NCBI GenBank assembly: GCA_947593895.1
Contig: CANQDY010000056.1
Location: forward strand, 1-8,221
From: an uncultured Bacilli bacterium
Lineage (GTDB): Bacteria > Bacillota_I > Bacilli_A > RFN20 > CAG-449
Direction: 5' to 3'
Length of the DNA: 8,221 bases
The position numbers were made by a program, and so were the translations under genes. The number at the start of each line of letters is the position of its first letter. Positions within the stretch are counted from its first letter, which is position 1. Below are positions 1 to 6,350 of the stretch, in pieces. The notes beneath the pieces were generated by a model, which was not told the DNA's origin, made no database searches, and worked only from the letters and a program-made list of their open reading frames with translations.

Positions 1-649
1 CAAGAATAACTCCAAGAATTAATATTAGAATAGTGAATGTTTCACCCATAGTACCGAAATAATTTCCTAAAAGGATATCAGTAATTGAGAAACCTTCTAT
101 TGGTTGCACACCAAGCCATTGTTGAGTTGAATTATAAATTCCAGTTATTGTAGAACCAGTAACAACTCCAGATTTTAAATCACTTGGAGCGGCAAGCCCA
201 AAACATAATTGAATGAAAATTCTACCAAATGCGGCTGGGTTAAAAATATTGCTTCCGAAACCACCAAATAAATTTTTAACAATTAAAGTTGAAAATATTG
301 ATCCAACAATTACTATATAATAGTCGGTCCATACAGGACAAAGTAATGTGAAGATCATTGCAGTTATCCATGAATAGTTATGGATTAAATCATATACAAT
401 CTTTTTGCCTAAAGTTTTATCTTTTTTATTTTTTAATACAGTTGTTAAAACATCGCAAATTGCAGTGACTGCAATTGAAACAAACATTAACAGAATTGAT
501 TTGATACCGTAACTTGCACCAAGTTTGACAAAAGTAGTGATAATTGCTGCAATCCAAACGATAGAAAGAGCAATACCGAGTTCAATCATTATTTGTAATG
601 TTGTTTTTTTAGTCCTTTGATAAGGAGCTGGATTTGTTTTATATGCCAT
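1..649 (-). CDS. rnfD: RnfD, membrane subunit of the Rnf ferredoxin:NAD+ oxidoreductase (3' end outside window)
   Basis: Integral membrane subunit of the Rnf complex, which couples ferredoxin oxidation and NAD+ reduction to Na+ or H+ export. The window holds codons 1-216; the rest lies beyond base 1. The start ATG (649-647) follows an AGGAGGG Shine-Dalgarno with 5-nt spacing that abuts the rnfC stop codon. Visible family marks are an N-terminal PAPYQRTKKTT segment (7-17), several hydrophobic helices (about 20-41, 49-72, 93-125), and the NqrB/RnfD signature GGFGSNIFNPAAFGR at 129-143. TGST at 164-167 sits where the family carries the S-G-A-T site for covalent FMN attachment, so Thr167 is the likely flavinylated residue. 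It lies 11 bp after rnfC and in the same direction, matching the usual rnfC-rnfD order, so rnfG, E, A and B would be expected next. The RnfD call is firm; the FMN residue is inferred from motif position. Confidence 0.95.
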   Translation of the reverse strand, partial: MAYKTNPAPYQRTKKTTLQIMIELGIALSIVWIAAIITTFVKLGASYGIKSILLMFVSIAVTAICDVLTTVLKNKKDKTLGKKIVYDLIHNYSWITAMIFTLLCPVWTDYYIVIVGSIFSTLIVKNLFGGFGSNIFNPAAFGRIFIQLCFGLAAPSDLKSGVVTGSTITGIYNSTQQWLGVQPIEGFSITDILLGNYFGTMGETFTILILILGVIL

Positions 650-660
650 ATTTACCCTCC

Positions 661-1968
661 TTATTTCTTCATTTGACTCATCTTAAATTTTGTAACAGTC
701 TTTGCATTTTTCATCGCTTCAGTTAATTCGATTCTTGATGGGCAAGAATATGAACACATACCACATTCGACACAAGACATAACATTTAATTTAATAAGTC
801 TATCATAATCTTTAGCCTTTAAAGCTCTTCTAATTTCAACAGGTTGCAATCCAGCTGGACAATGATGAGTACAACTTCCGCATCTTAAGCAAGGTTCCTC
901 TTTATATGTCTTAACTTTTAAAATAGTTAAAGATCCCATTTGCATTGTAATAGGAAATTTATCAGAATTAACCGCTCTACCACACATTGGACCGCCTGGA
1001 ATTAAGTTAACATCCTCAAATGCTAATCCGCCACAAGCATCAATTAGTTCATTTGCCATAGTACCAATCTTACAAATAACATTGGTTGGATTTGAAATTG
1101 CATCTCCAGATACAGTTATCAAACGTTCACATATTGGATGACCAGTTGTTAAAACTTTACCAAGTGAAATAACTGTTTGACCATTATTAATTACTACACC
1201 AATCTCACCAGGAAGACGATCATAGTCTTTGTGGAATATTTCCTTAATTAATGTTCTTTCCCATCCCATTGGGTAGACATCTGGAACTTCTTTTAGAGAA
1301 ATGTTTGGATAATCATTAAGTTTTGCATTAATTGCATTTTTAACTTCATCTTTATGAACCTTAATTGCAATAATTGTTTTTGAAGCACCGCTTGCTTTCA
1401 TTAAAAGTTCACAACCAGTCAATAAATTGTCGACTTCATTTTGCATAGCAACAAAATCTGTTGTTAAAAACGGTTCACATTCAACACCATTAACAAGAAG
1501 GGTATGAATGCCTTTTGGATTATTATATTTAACATAGGTTGGGAATCCTGCTCCGCCTAAACCAACTAATCCAGCTTCTTTAATTGCATTAATTATTTCT
1601 TCAATAGAATTATCTAATGTAACTGTTTTTAATGGATCAGCTTGGGTATCTAAACCATCGTTTTCAATAGCGATGTGTTTGATTGGCCGATTAACATTGG
1701 CACTGAAAACATTTTCTTGCTCAAGAACAGTTCCGGATACTGGTGAATAAATTGGAACATAAAAATCAGTTCTTTCGGCAATTTTTTGACCAACTTTAAC
1801 TTTATCTCCAGGTTGAACCAATATTTTTATAGCAGTATTGTTTGGAGCTATTGTCGGGAAATATACCTTAGAACCGGATTTTGAACCAAGATTAATGATT
1901 TCTGAATGTTTAGATAATTCTTTGTAGCCATTTAAATGTCTACGACCTACAGATCTAAATAAAATCAT
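661..1968 (-). CDS. rnfC: RnfC, NADH-binding iron-sulfur subunit of the Rnf complex
   Basis: Peripheral cytoplasmic subunit of Rnf that carries the NAD(H)-side flavin/Fe-S domain. The product is 435 aa, the short clostridial size without the long C-terminal extension of enterobacterial RnfC. Features in order: RnfC N-terminal barrel-sandwich region with VQPGDKVKVGQ (51-61) and YSPVSGTV (74-81); a glycine-rich Complex1_51K-type nucleotide/flavin motif GLVGLGGAGFPT (133-144); an SLBB-like stretch around GDAISNPTNVICKIGT (288-303); and two [4Fe-4S] clusters with cysteines at 360, 363, 366, 370 and 399, 402, 405, 409, each last Cys followed by Pro. I chose ATG at 1968 because it has AGGAGAG five bases upstream. 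An in-frame ATG at 2022 would add 18 residues (an Asn/Ile/Lys-rich tail) but lies at or upstream of the predicted promoter. First gene of the minus-strand operon. Confidence 0.96.
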   Translation of the reverse strand: MILFRSVGRRHLNGYKELSKHSEIINLGSKSGSKVYFPTIAPNNTAIKILVQPGDKVKVGQKIAERTDFYVPIYSPVSGTVLEQENVFSANVNRPIKHIAIENDGLDTQADPLKTVTLDNSIEEIINAIKEAGLVGLGGAGFPTYVKYNNPKGIHTLLVNGVECEPFLTTDFVAMQNEVDNLLTGCELLMKASGASKTIIAIKVHKDEVKNAINAKLNDYPNISLKEVPDVYPMGWERTLIKEIFHKDYDRLPGEIGVVINNGQTVISLGKVLTTGHPICERLITVSGDAISNPTNVICKIGTMANELIDACGGLAFEDVNLIPGGPMCGRAVNSDKFPITMQMGSLTILKVKTYKEEPCLRCGSCTHHCPAGLQPVEIRRALKAKDYDRLIKLNVMSCVECGMCSYSCPSRIELTEAMKNAKTVTKFKMSQMKK

Positions 1969-1973
1969 TTTTT

Positions 1974-1980
1974 CTCTCCT
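1974..1980 (-). promoter_or_regulatory. Shine-Dalgarno that fixes the rnfC start
   Basis: On the minus strand this reads AGGAGAG and stands 5 nt before the ATG whose first base is 1968. The alternative upstream ATG at 2022 has no comparable purine-rich site, so this site decides the start. Confidence 0.8.
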
Positions 1981-1993
1981 TTTAACGATAATA

Positions 1994-2021
1994 ATTATAA
2001 CATTCTTATTTGATAATTCCA
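1994..2021 (-). promoter_or_regulatory. Putative sigma-A promoter of rnfCD
   Basis: On the minus strand a perfect extended -10, TGTTATAAT, has its TATAAT hexamer at 1999-1994. A weak -35-like TGGAAT at 2021-2016 gives a 16-bp spacer (3 of 6 matches to TTGACA). Transcription would begin near 1987, giving a leader of about 19 nt that just includes the rnfC Shine-Dalgarno. The DNA upstream is A/T-only over long runs, as in UP elements. Read by eye, with no start-site data. Confidence 0.55.
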
Positions 2022-2098
2022 TAAAAATTTAGATTTTTTATTTATTATCGGAGTAATCAAAAAATAGTACTTTGTTTTTAAAAAAAACATTGCTTTCG

Positions 2099-2128
2099 TT
2101 GTATTGCAAATTTGAATTGTGATAAAAT
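2099..2128 (+). promoter_or_regulatory. Putative sigma-A promoter of the mrp operon
   Basis: An extended -10, TGATAAAAT, has its TAAAAT hexamer at 2123-2128 (5 of 6 matches). A weak -35 TTGTAT at 2099-2104 is separated from it by 18 bp. A T5A8 tract at 2075-2087 falls about 50-60 bp before the predicted start near 2135, the position of a distal UP element. The implied leader is about 20 nt and includes the mrpE Shine-Dalgarno. Other -10-like sequences are expected by chance in such AT-rich DNA, so confidence is moderate. Confidence 0.45.
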
Positions 2129-2154
2129 AATCTAATTGGAAAGAAGGGATATAG

Positions 2155-2628
2155 GTGTTTATATTATTTTTTTTAATATGGTTAATTTTTAATAATTACT
2201 ATGCTTTTGATGTAGTCTTTCTAGAAATTGTTATTTTTGGATTAGTAGTATGTGCATTAATCTATTTATTTGTTATTAAATTAACTCCAATTTCATTTAA
2301 AAAAGATATAATTATATGTAAAAAAATATTTTGGATTATCCTTTATTTGCTAGTGTTATTTAAAGAAGTAATGGTATCAAATGTCAAAGTTTTAATGGTT
2401 ATTTTAAATCCAAAAGATCATCCAAACCCAGAGATTGTAACAATTGATGTTAAATTAAAATCACAATTTGTGAGAACCTTGATTGCTAATTCAATTACAT
2501 TAACACCAGGAACAATTACCATATCTTTACAAGATGATAAATTAATTGTCCATTGCTTGAAGAAAAAATATATTGAAGGATTTGAAAATTCTTTACTTTT
2601 AAGAATTGCAAAAAAAATTGAGAGGTAA
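2155..2628 (+). CDS. mrpE: MrpE / MnhE-type Na+/H+ antiporter subunit E
   Basis: Subunit E (MnhE family, equivalent to MbhA) of a multisubunit Mrp cation/proton antiporter in the cytoplasmic membrane. It has 157 aa, the usual family size (about 160). It starts at GTG, preceded by AAGGGA with 6-nt spacing. Hydrophobic segments at about 1-12, 20-42 and 57-84 are followed by a soluble C-terminal domain. The family signature is clear: a P-x-x-x-P-x-I-x-x-I-D stretch around 87-98, Arg107, then ANSITLTPGT at 111-120. First gene of the plus-strand operon; its stop overlaps the Shine-Dalgarno of the next gene, five bases before that start. E stands first here, as in archaeal MBH-type modules, whereas in classical Bacillus mrp it is fifth. 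Confidence 0.93.
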   Translation: MFILFFLIWLIFNNYYAFDVVFLEIVIFGLVVCALIYLFVIKLTPISFKKDIIICKKIFWIILYLLVLFKEVMVSNVKVLMVILNPKDHPNPEIVTIDVKLKSQFVRTLIANSITLTPGTITISLQDDKLIVHCLKKKYIEGFENSLLLRIAKKIER

Positions 2629-2633
2629 GTAGT

Positions 2634-2942
2634 ATGAATGTTTCACAAGCTTATGAGTTATTATTTACTATTGCCTTAATAGTTTTAGCATGCTGTATCT
2701 TGGCAATTATTATTAAATCAATTTACGGACCAAGACTTACTGATAGAATTGTTTCGGTTAATATGATTTCGACATCTGTTACTTCCATTATTATAATCTT
2801 ATCGGAATTTTTAGAGCATAGTTATTTACTTGATGTAAGTTTTTTTTATGTTCTAGTTTCATTTTTATCAGTAGTAGTTTTAACTAATGTTTTCATTAAT
2901 AAATATGAAGAAAGTAAAAACAAAAAGGATGGTGATAAATAA
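2634..2942 (+). CDS. mrpF: MrpF / MnhF-type antiporter subunit F
   Basis: Small membrane subunit F (equivalent to MbhB) of the Mrp antiporter. It has 102 aa, slightly longer than the usual 90 or so because of a charged Lys/Glu/Asp tail from about 90. Three hydrophobic helices lie at about 9-30, 39-58 and 66-89. The family signature after helix 1 is IYGPRLTDRIVSVN (30-43), with conserved Gly32, Pro33 and the Asp37-Arg38 pair; a second acidic residue (Asp68) follows in LLDVSFFYVLVSFL. The Shine-Dalgarno AGAGG sits in the end of mrpE, 8 nt before the ATG. The stop shares one base with the mrpG start (TAATG), which suggests coupled translation. Confidence 0.9.
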   Translation: MNVSQAYELLFTIALIVLACCILAIIIKSIYGPRLTDRIVSVNMISTSVTSIIIILSEFLEHSYLLDVSFFYVLVSFLSVVVLTNVFINKYEESKNKKDGDK

Positions 2943-3295
2943 TGGAATGGGTTCAATTTGGATTTTCTGCCTTATTTATCGTTGTGGGTCTATTAGTTTT
3001 TATTGCTGGAGTATTTGGAGTATATCAATTTAAATATATCTTAAATCGTATGCATTCTGCAGCAATGCTTGATACAATGGGACTTTTCTTTATTTCACTT
3101 GGATGCTCAATCGCTAATGGATTTAATCCAACTTCAATTAAAATTTTATGCGTTTTTGCATTTTTGTGGGTTACAAGTCCAATCTGTTCACATTTAATTG
3201 CAAAACTTGAGTTTATTACTGATAAAAACTTAGAAGATGAGATTGAAAATGATATAGAAGAAACTAAGGAGGAAAATTCAGATGATAATCTTTAA
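2942..3295 (+). CDS. mrpG: MrpG / MnhG-type antiporter subunit G
   Basis: Small membrane subunit G (PhaG/MnhG family, equivalent to MbhC). It has 117 aa and three hydrophobic segments (about 5-28, 46-60, 65-88). Family marks are RMHSAAMLDTMG at 36-47 (consensus R-x-H-x4-D-T-x-G) and TSPICSHLIAK at 78-88. The C-terminal 20 residues are strongly acidic (DEIENDIEETKEENSDD), a soluble tail that most MrpG proteins lack in this form. The DNA for this tail also carries the Shine-Dalgarno AAGGAGG (3266-3272) and the first 14 bases of the next gene, so the end of the gene does double duty. G directly after F is the standard Mrp/MBH order. Confidence 0.9.
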   Translation: MEWVQFGFSALFIVVGLLVFIAGVFGVYQFKYILNRMHSAAMLDTMGLFFISLGCSIANGFNPTSIKILCVFAFLWVTSPICSHLIAKLEFITDKNLEDEIENDIEETKEENSDDNL

Positions 3296-3575
3296 AATAT
3301 TCCTATTAGTAATTTTGTTAATTTGTGCAATTGCTGTTGCTTTTGTAAAAGACAATTTAGCTGCAGTAGTTGTATATATGTCTAGTTCAACTGTTATGGC
3401 AGTAGTGTGGATTGTTCTTGAATCACCAGATTTAGCAATTACTGAAGCTGCAGTTGGAGCGGGTGTAACTAGCGTATTATTCTTTGTTACTTTAAAGAAA
3501 ATTCAAATGATTGATGTTAATTTGAATACGATCGATAGAGATAAGAAAGAAGGTGATTCTCATGAAGAAAAATAA
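3282..3575 (+). CDS. DUF4040 / MbhD-like subunit, equivalent to part of the MrpA C-terminal region
   Basis: A 97-aa membrane protein of the DUF4040/MbhD type. It matches a segment that in Bacillus-type Mrp lies inside the C-terminal half of MrpA, and in archaeal MBH is the separate gene mbhD. Three hydrophobic helices lie at about 4-22, 27-46 and 57-72. The diagnostic motif is SPDLAITEAAVGAG (48-61) with a membrane-embedded acidic residue, Glu55; this motif is very well conserved in the family and is thought to lie on the ion path. The tail is charged (DRDKKEGDSHEEK). It overlaps both neighbours by 14 bp (mrpG at 3282-3295, the next gene at 3562-3575), which fits coupled translation of parts that are fused in other systems. 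A strong AAGGAGG stands 9 nt upstream. Confidence 0.88.
   Translation: MIIFKIFLLVILLICAIAVAFVKDNLAAVVVYMSSSTVMAVVWIVLESPDLAITEAAVGAGVTSVLFFVTLKKIQMIDVNLNTIDRDKKEGDSHEEK
3548..3555 (+). promoter_or_regulatory. Shine-Dalgarno that fixes the start of the MbhE/MnhB fusion gene
   Basis: AGAAGGTG lies 6 nt before the ATG at 3562. A GTG three codons upstream (3553) is in frame but falls inside this site, so the ATG is the better start. Confidence 0.7.
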
Positions 3576-4443
3576 ACTCTTCGATGAGGAATTTGAGCTT
3601 GTTAACGATGTTGATGAAGTAAGTGTTTTTCAAGAAAAAAAAGAAGATATTGTAGTTAAAGTATTACCACCAAAAACCCGTAAAAGAATTAGAAAAGGTG
3701 AAGAAAAAGCTTTGACTGCAATATATGATATTGCTGCAGGGGTATGCTTTGTATTTTTAATAGGTGTTTTATTATATTGCGTTATGTTTTTACCAATTTT
3801 TGGTGCGAATAAAAATAATATAACATTAAATGAAATTGTCACTGAATATATCCAAAATGGAATTGAAGTAACTGGTGCGACCAATTTTGTTACCGGTATG
3901 ATTTTGGACTATCGTGCTTTTGATACTTTAGGTGAATCGTTCGTTTTATTTACCGCAGTAACTTGTGTAATGATTTTACTTCAAAATTTCCACGATAATG
4001 AAGAAATTGAATTTGAAAAAATCAAAATGTTCAATGATAAAATATTAAGATATTCAGCTTCGTTCCTTGTTCCGGTGATTTTATTATTAGGTGCATATGT
4101 TATTTTAAATGGATCAATTTCTCCGGGTGGAGGATTTTCTGGTGGAGCAATAATGGGAGCGGGATTAATTTTGTATTCTCTTGCCTTTGGATTTAAATCG
4201 ACAAGTAAATTTTTTAATATTAAGAATTTTAAAATTATTACTTCAACATCTTTATTAACCTATTGTTTGTGTAAAGCCTTATCATTTTATACATCAGTAA
4301 ATGGACCGATGATTCATCCATTTGGAATTCCAGGAGCAATTTTCTCTGGTGGATTTATTTTCATTTTGAATTTTTGTGTTGGATTAATTGTTGCCTGTAC
4401 GATGTTTGGATTCTATTTGTTATTTAAGAAGGGAGAGATATAA
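3562..4443 (+). CDS. mrpB: MrpB-type subunit: MbhE-like domain fused to MnhB (MbhF) domain
   Basis: Membrane subunit of 293 aa joining two modules that are separate genes in MBH clusters (mbhE and mbhF). Residues 1-50 are soluble, acidic at first and then basic (KTRKRIRKGEEK, 38-49). The MbhE-like part has a helix at 57-80, then TGATNFVTGMILDYRAFDTL (104-123) followed by Gly124-Glu125, then a helix at 126-141. This resembles the last section of MrpA, which also has a fD-x-R-x-FDTLGE motif. The MnhB part (about 160-290) has four hydrophobic helices and the family motif GSISPGGGFSGG at 184-195. MrpB alone is usually about 140 aa, so the length itself shows the fusion. With the preceding DUF4040 gene it supplies the C-terminal MrpA region and MrpB. 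The next gene starts after a 1-bp gap. N-terminal extension function unknown. Confidence 0.88.
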   Translation: MKKNKLFDEEFELVNDVDEVSVFQEKKEDIVVKVLPPKTRKRIRKGEEKALTAIYDIAAGVCFVFLIGVLLYCVMFLPIFGANKNNITLNEIVTEYIQNGIEVTGATNFVTGMILDYRAFDTLGESFVLFTAVTCVMILLQNFHDNEEIEFEKIKMFNDKILRYSASFLVPVILLLGAYVILNGSISPGGGFSGGAIMGAGLILYSLAFGFKSTSKFFNIKNFKIITSTSLLTYCLCKALSFYTSVNGPMIHPFGIPGAIFSGGFIFILNFCVGLIVACTMFGFYLLFKKGEI

Positions 4444-4444
4444 T

Positions 4445-4828
4445 ATGGAAAAACTCTTTTCAAACTATATGGAAACTGTAGCAATTCTTCTTTTTGCTAT
4501 TGGTTTTCTAATTTTGCTTTTCAATCGTAATTTAATAAAAAAAATTATGGGATTAAACATTATGGATTCAGGAATGTATTTATTACTTGCATCTTTAGGT
4601 TATATTGATGGAAGACTTGCACCAGTTGGAGGAATTAATCAAAGTAGCGATCCAAGTCTTTATATCAATCCAATTCCTGCTGGACTTGTTCTTACCGGTA
4701 TCGTTGTTTCAGTTTCCGTTACTGCGATTATGTTATCGCTAACGGTTAGACTTTACAAACGTTATCATACTTTAAATCTTGATGAAATTTTTAAATTGAT
4801 TCATCAAAATGAAGATGAAGGGAATTAA
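4445..4828 (+). CDS. mrpC: MrpC / MnhC (NuoK-like) antiporter subunit C
   Basis: NuoK/MrpC-family membrane subunit (equivalent to MbhG), which in known structures packs between MrpA/B parts and the D-type antiporter subunit. It has 127 aa and three helices (about 10-27, 33-52, 78-103). Family marks are FNRNLIKKIMGLNIMDSGMYLLL (residues 26-48, with the N-L-I and G-L-x-L/I core) and INPIPAGLVLTGIVVS at 74-89. The latter corresponds to the common DPLPQALVLTAIVIS; Asn replaces the first Asp and Ala-Gly replace Gln-Ala. The start ATG at 4445 has GGGAG nine bases upstream; a TTG further upstream (4388) lies inside the previous gene and has no support. The C-terminal tail after 104 is hydrophilic. 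The gap to the next gene is 2 bp. Confidence 0.92.
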   Translation: MEKLFSNYMETVAILLFAIGFLILLFNRNLIKKIMGLNIMDSGMYLLLASLGYIDGRLAPVGGINQSSDPSLYINPIPAGLVLTGIVVSVSVTAIMLSLTVRLYKRYHTLNLDEIFKLIHQNEDEGN

Positions 4829-4830
4829 TT

Positions 4831-6339
4831 ATGGATTTTGTTATTAATTTACCTTTATTTACTATAATCATTGGCTTTGTTGGTGTTGTATTAACCTCAT
4901 TTTTGAAAAGAAAACCTGCCAAAATTGTTGCAATTGTTTGTCAATTAATTGCAATTGTTTTTGGAATATTAGTTTTAATTTATACTTTGGATCATGGATA
5001 TGTTAATTATCAATTAGGACACTTAAAAGCTCCATTTTGTAATCAGATTAGATTTGGACCTTACGAAGGGTTACTTTCAACTTTAGTACCACTAGTAATG
5101 TTACTATCCCTATTTGCGGGTGATAATCATACTCATCGTGATATAACTGAGGAAAAAGAGCATTCGTTCTATACTTTGTTGAATTTAATTTTAGTTGCTA
5201 TTGTCGCAATTATTTACACTGACGATATCTTTACGGGATACGTATTTTTAGAAATATCCACATTATCAAGCGTTGGCTTAACTATGATAAAAAATCATGG
5301 TCGTCAAATTGCTGCTGCATTAAGATATATGTTATTTAATCTTTTAGGTTCAGGCTTGTTTTTATTAGGGTGTATTATTATTTACGGACAGACTGGATAT
5401 TTGTCAATGACATTTATTCAAAATGTAATTACTGATTTGTTTAATAATAATAATACCAGTACCTTACCACTTACAATCAGTTTCACTTTAGTTTCTATCG
5501 GCTTAGGAATTAAATCAGGTTTATTTCCATTTTATTATTGGATGGGAGATACTTATGGTGTCAATACTACAACCGCAAGCAGTGTATTATCTGGATTAGT
5601 TTCAAAAGGTTACATTATCTTATTAATTAAATTTATTTATCGTACATTTGGAATTGATAATGTTTTAAAAACGGATTTATTAAATATACTCTTTATTTTA
5701 GGTGCATGTGGAATGATATTTGGTTCAATTACTGCAATTAGACAGAAAGTTATCAATAAAATGGTATCATATTCATCTGCCGCTCAAATCGGATATATTT
5801 ATTTGGGTATCGGTCTTGGTAAGGTTGGATTAATTGCTGCAACATTCCATATCATTACTCATGCTTTATGCAAACCATTATTATTTAGTTCATCAAATCG
5901 TCTGATTGATGCGAGTGGAAAAAAGAGAAAATTTGAAAACTTAATTGGAACAGGATTTGCTGATCCAATTGCGGGAGCATGTTTTACTATCGGTGCTTTA
6001 TCCATGGTTGGATGTCCATTCTTTGCAGGATTTATTTCCAAATACTTATTTATTACCGATTCATTTGTTGATATTTCTACACCAACATTACTATTAAAAG
6101 CAATAATTACAATCGCAGCCTTAGTTGTTTCGACATTATTAAATACAATTTATTATTTAAAAACTGTTATTACAATTTATTCACCGGTAAGGGATAATAA
6201 AGTTGTATTAAAACATAATCATTATGATGTTTTATTTATCGTTTCGTCATGTATATTTTCTATATTGATTATTGCTCTTGGTGTGTTCCCATCTCCGATT
6301 ATTGAAATTATTGAAGAGGGAATAAAATTATTAGGATAG
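4831..6339 (+). CDS. mrpD: MrpD/NuoM-type proton-antiporter-like subunit, first copy (divergent)
   Basis: Member of the proton_antipo_M family (NuoL/M/N, MrpA/D, MbhH); 502 aa with about 14 hydrophobic segments, the family's normal size. Likely ion-path residues by motif position: Glu141 (YVFLEIST, TM5), Lys228 (LGIKSGLFP, TM7), Lys259 (LSGLVSKGY, TM8), Lys348 (HALCKPLLF) and Lys404 (GCPFFAGFISK, TM12). The broken-helix region is unusual. Where the family reads FPxHxWLPxAHxxAP, this protein reads FPFYYWMGDTYGVN (232-245), so both histidines and the prolines of the motif are gone while the charged residues remain. A short Asn run (205-208) from an AAT repeat lies in a loop. AAGGGA stands 7 nt upstream of the ATG. 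It could be a specialised or structural antiporter-like subunit. The family is certain, the D assignment likely. Confidence 0.88.
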   Translation: MDFVINLPLFTIIIGFVGVVLTSFLKRKPAKIVAIVCQLIAIVFGILVLIYTLDHGYVNYQLGHLKAPFCNQIRFGPYEGLLSTLVPLVMLLSLFAGDNHTHRDITEEKEHSFYTLLNLILVAIVAIIYTDDIFTGYVFLEISTLSSVGLTMIKNHGRQIAAALRYMLFNLLGSGLFLLGCIIIYGQTGYLSMTFIQNVITDLFNNNNTSTLPLTISFTLVSIGLGIKSGLFPFYYWMGDTYGVNTTTASSVLSGLVSKGYIILLIKFIYRTFGIDNVLKTDLLNILFILGACGMIFGSITAIRQKVINKMVSYSSAAQIGYIYLGIGLGKVGLIAATFHIITHALCKPLLFSSSNRLIDASGKKRKFENLIGTGFADPIAGACFTIGALSMVGCPFFAGFISKYLFITDSFVDISTPTLLLKAIITIAALVVSTLLNTIYYLKTVITIYSPVRDNKVVLKHNHYDVLFIVSSCIFSILIIALGVFPSPIIEIIEEGIKLLG

Positions 6340-6350
6340 GAGGAAAAATT

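Noticed and set aside
2059..2080. Operator-like palindrome around AGTACT
   Set aside because: Only the central six bases are perfectly symmetric; the flanks are A/T runs that match by composition. Kept only as a remark in the promoter finding.
2029..2090. Intrinsic terminator in the intergenic T/A runs
   Set aside because: No GC-containing stem precedes the T runs, and both flanking genes start here rather than end.
3553..3561. GTG start three codons upstream for the MbhE/MnhB fusion gene
   Set aside because: The GTG is part of the Shine-Dalgarno AGAAGGTG that serves the ATG at 3562.
3630..3884. Open frame of 84 codons on the minus strand
   Set aside because: It lies antisense inside the MbhE/MnhB fusion gene, has no Shine-Dalgarno or recognisable motif, and the sense frame has clear family motifs.
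4388..4444. TTG start giving a 146-aa MrpC
   Set aside because: It lies within the previous gene, has no ribosome site, and would add a non-family N-terminus; ATG at 4445 has GGGAG at a normal distance.
5443..5455. AAT trinucleotide repeat as a phase-variable tract
   Set aside because: Only about four units, and changes would stay in frame (an Asn run in a loop), so it could not switch the gene off.
5859..6041. Open frame of 60 codons on the minus strand
   Set aside because: Antisense to the TM11-TM12 region of the first D subunit, whose coding frame is certain; a composition shadow.
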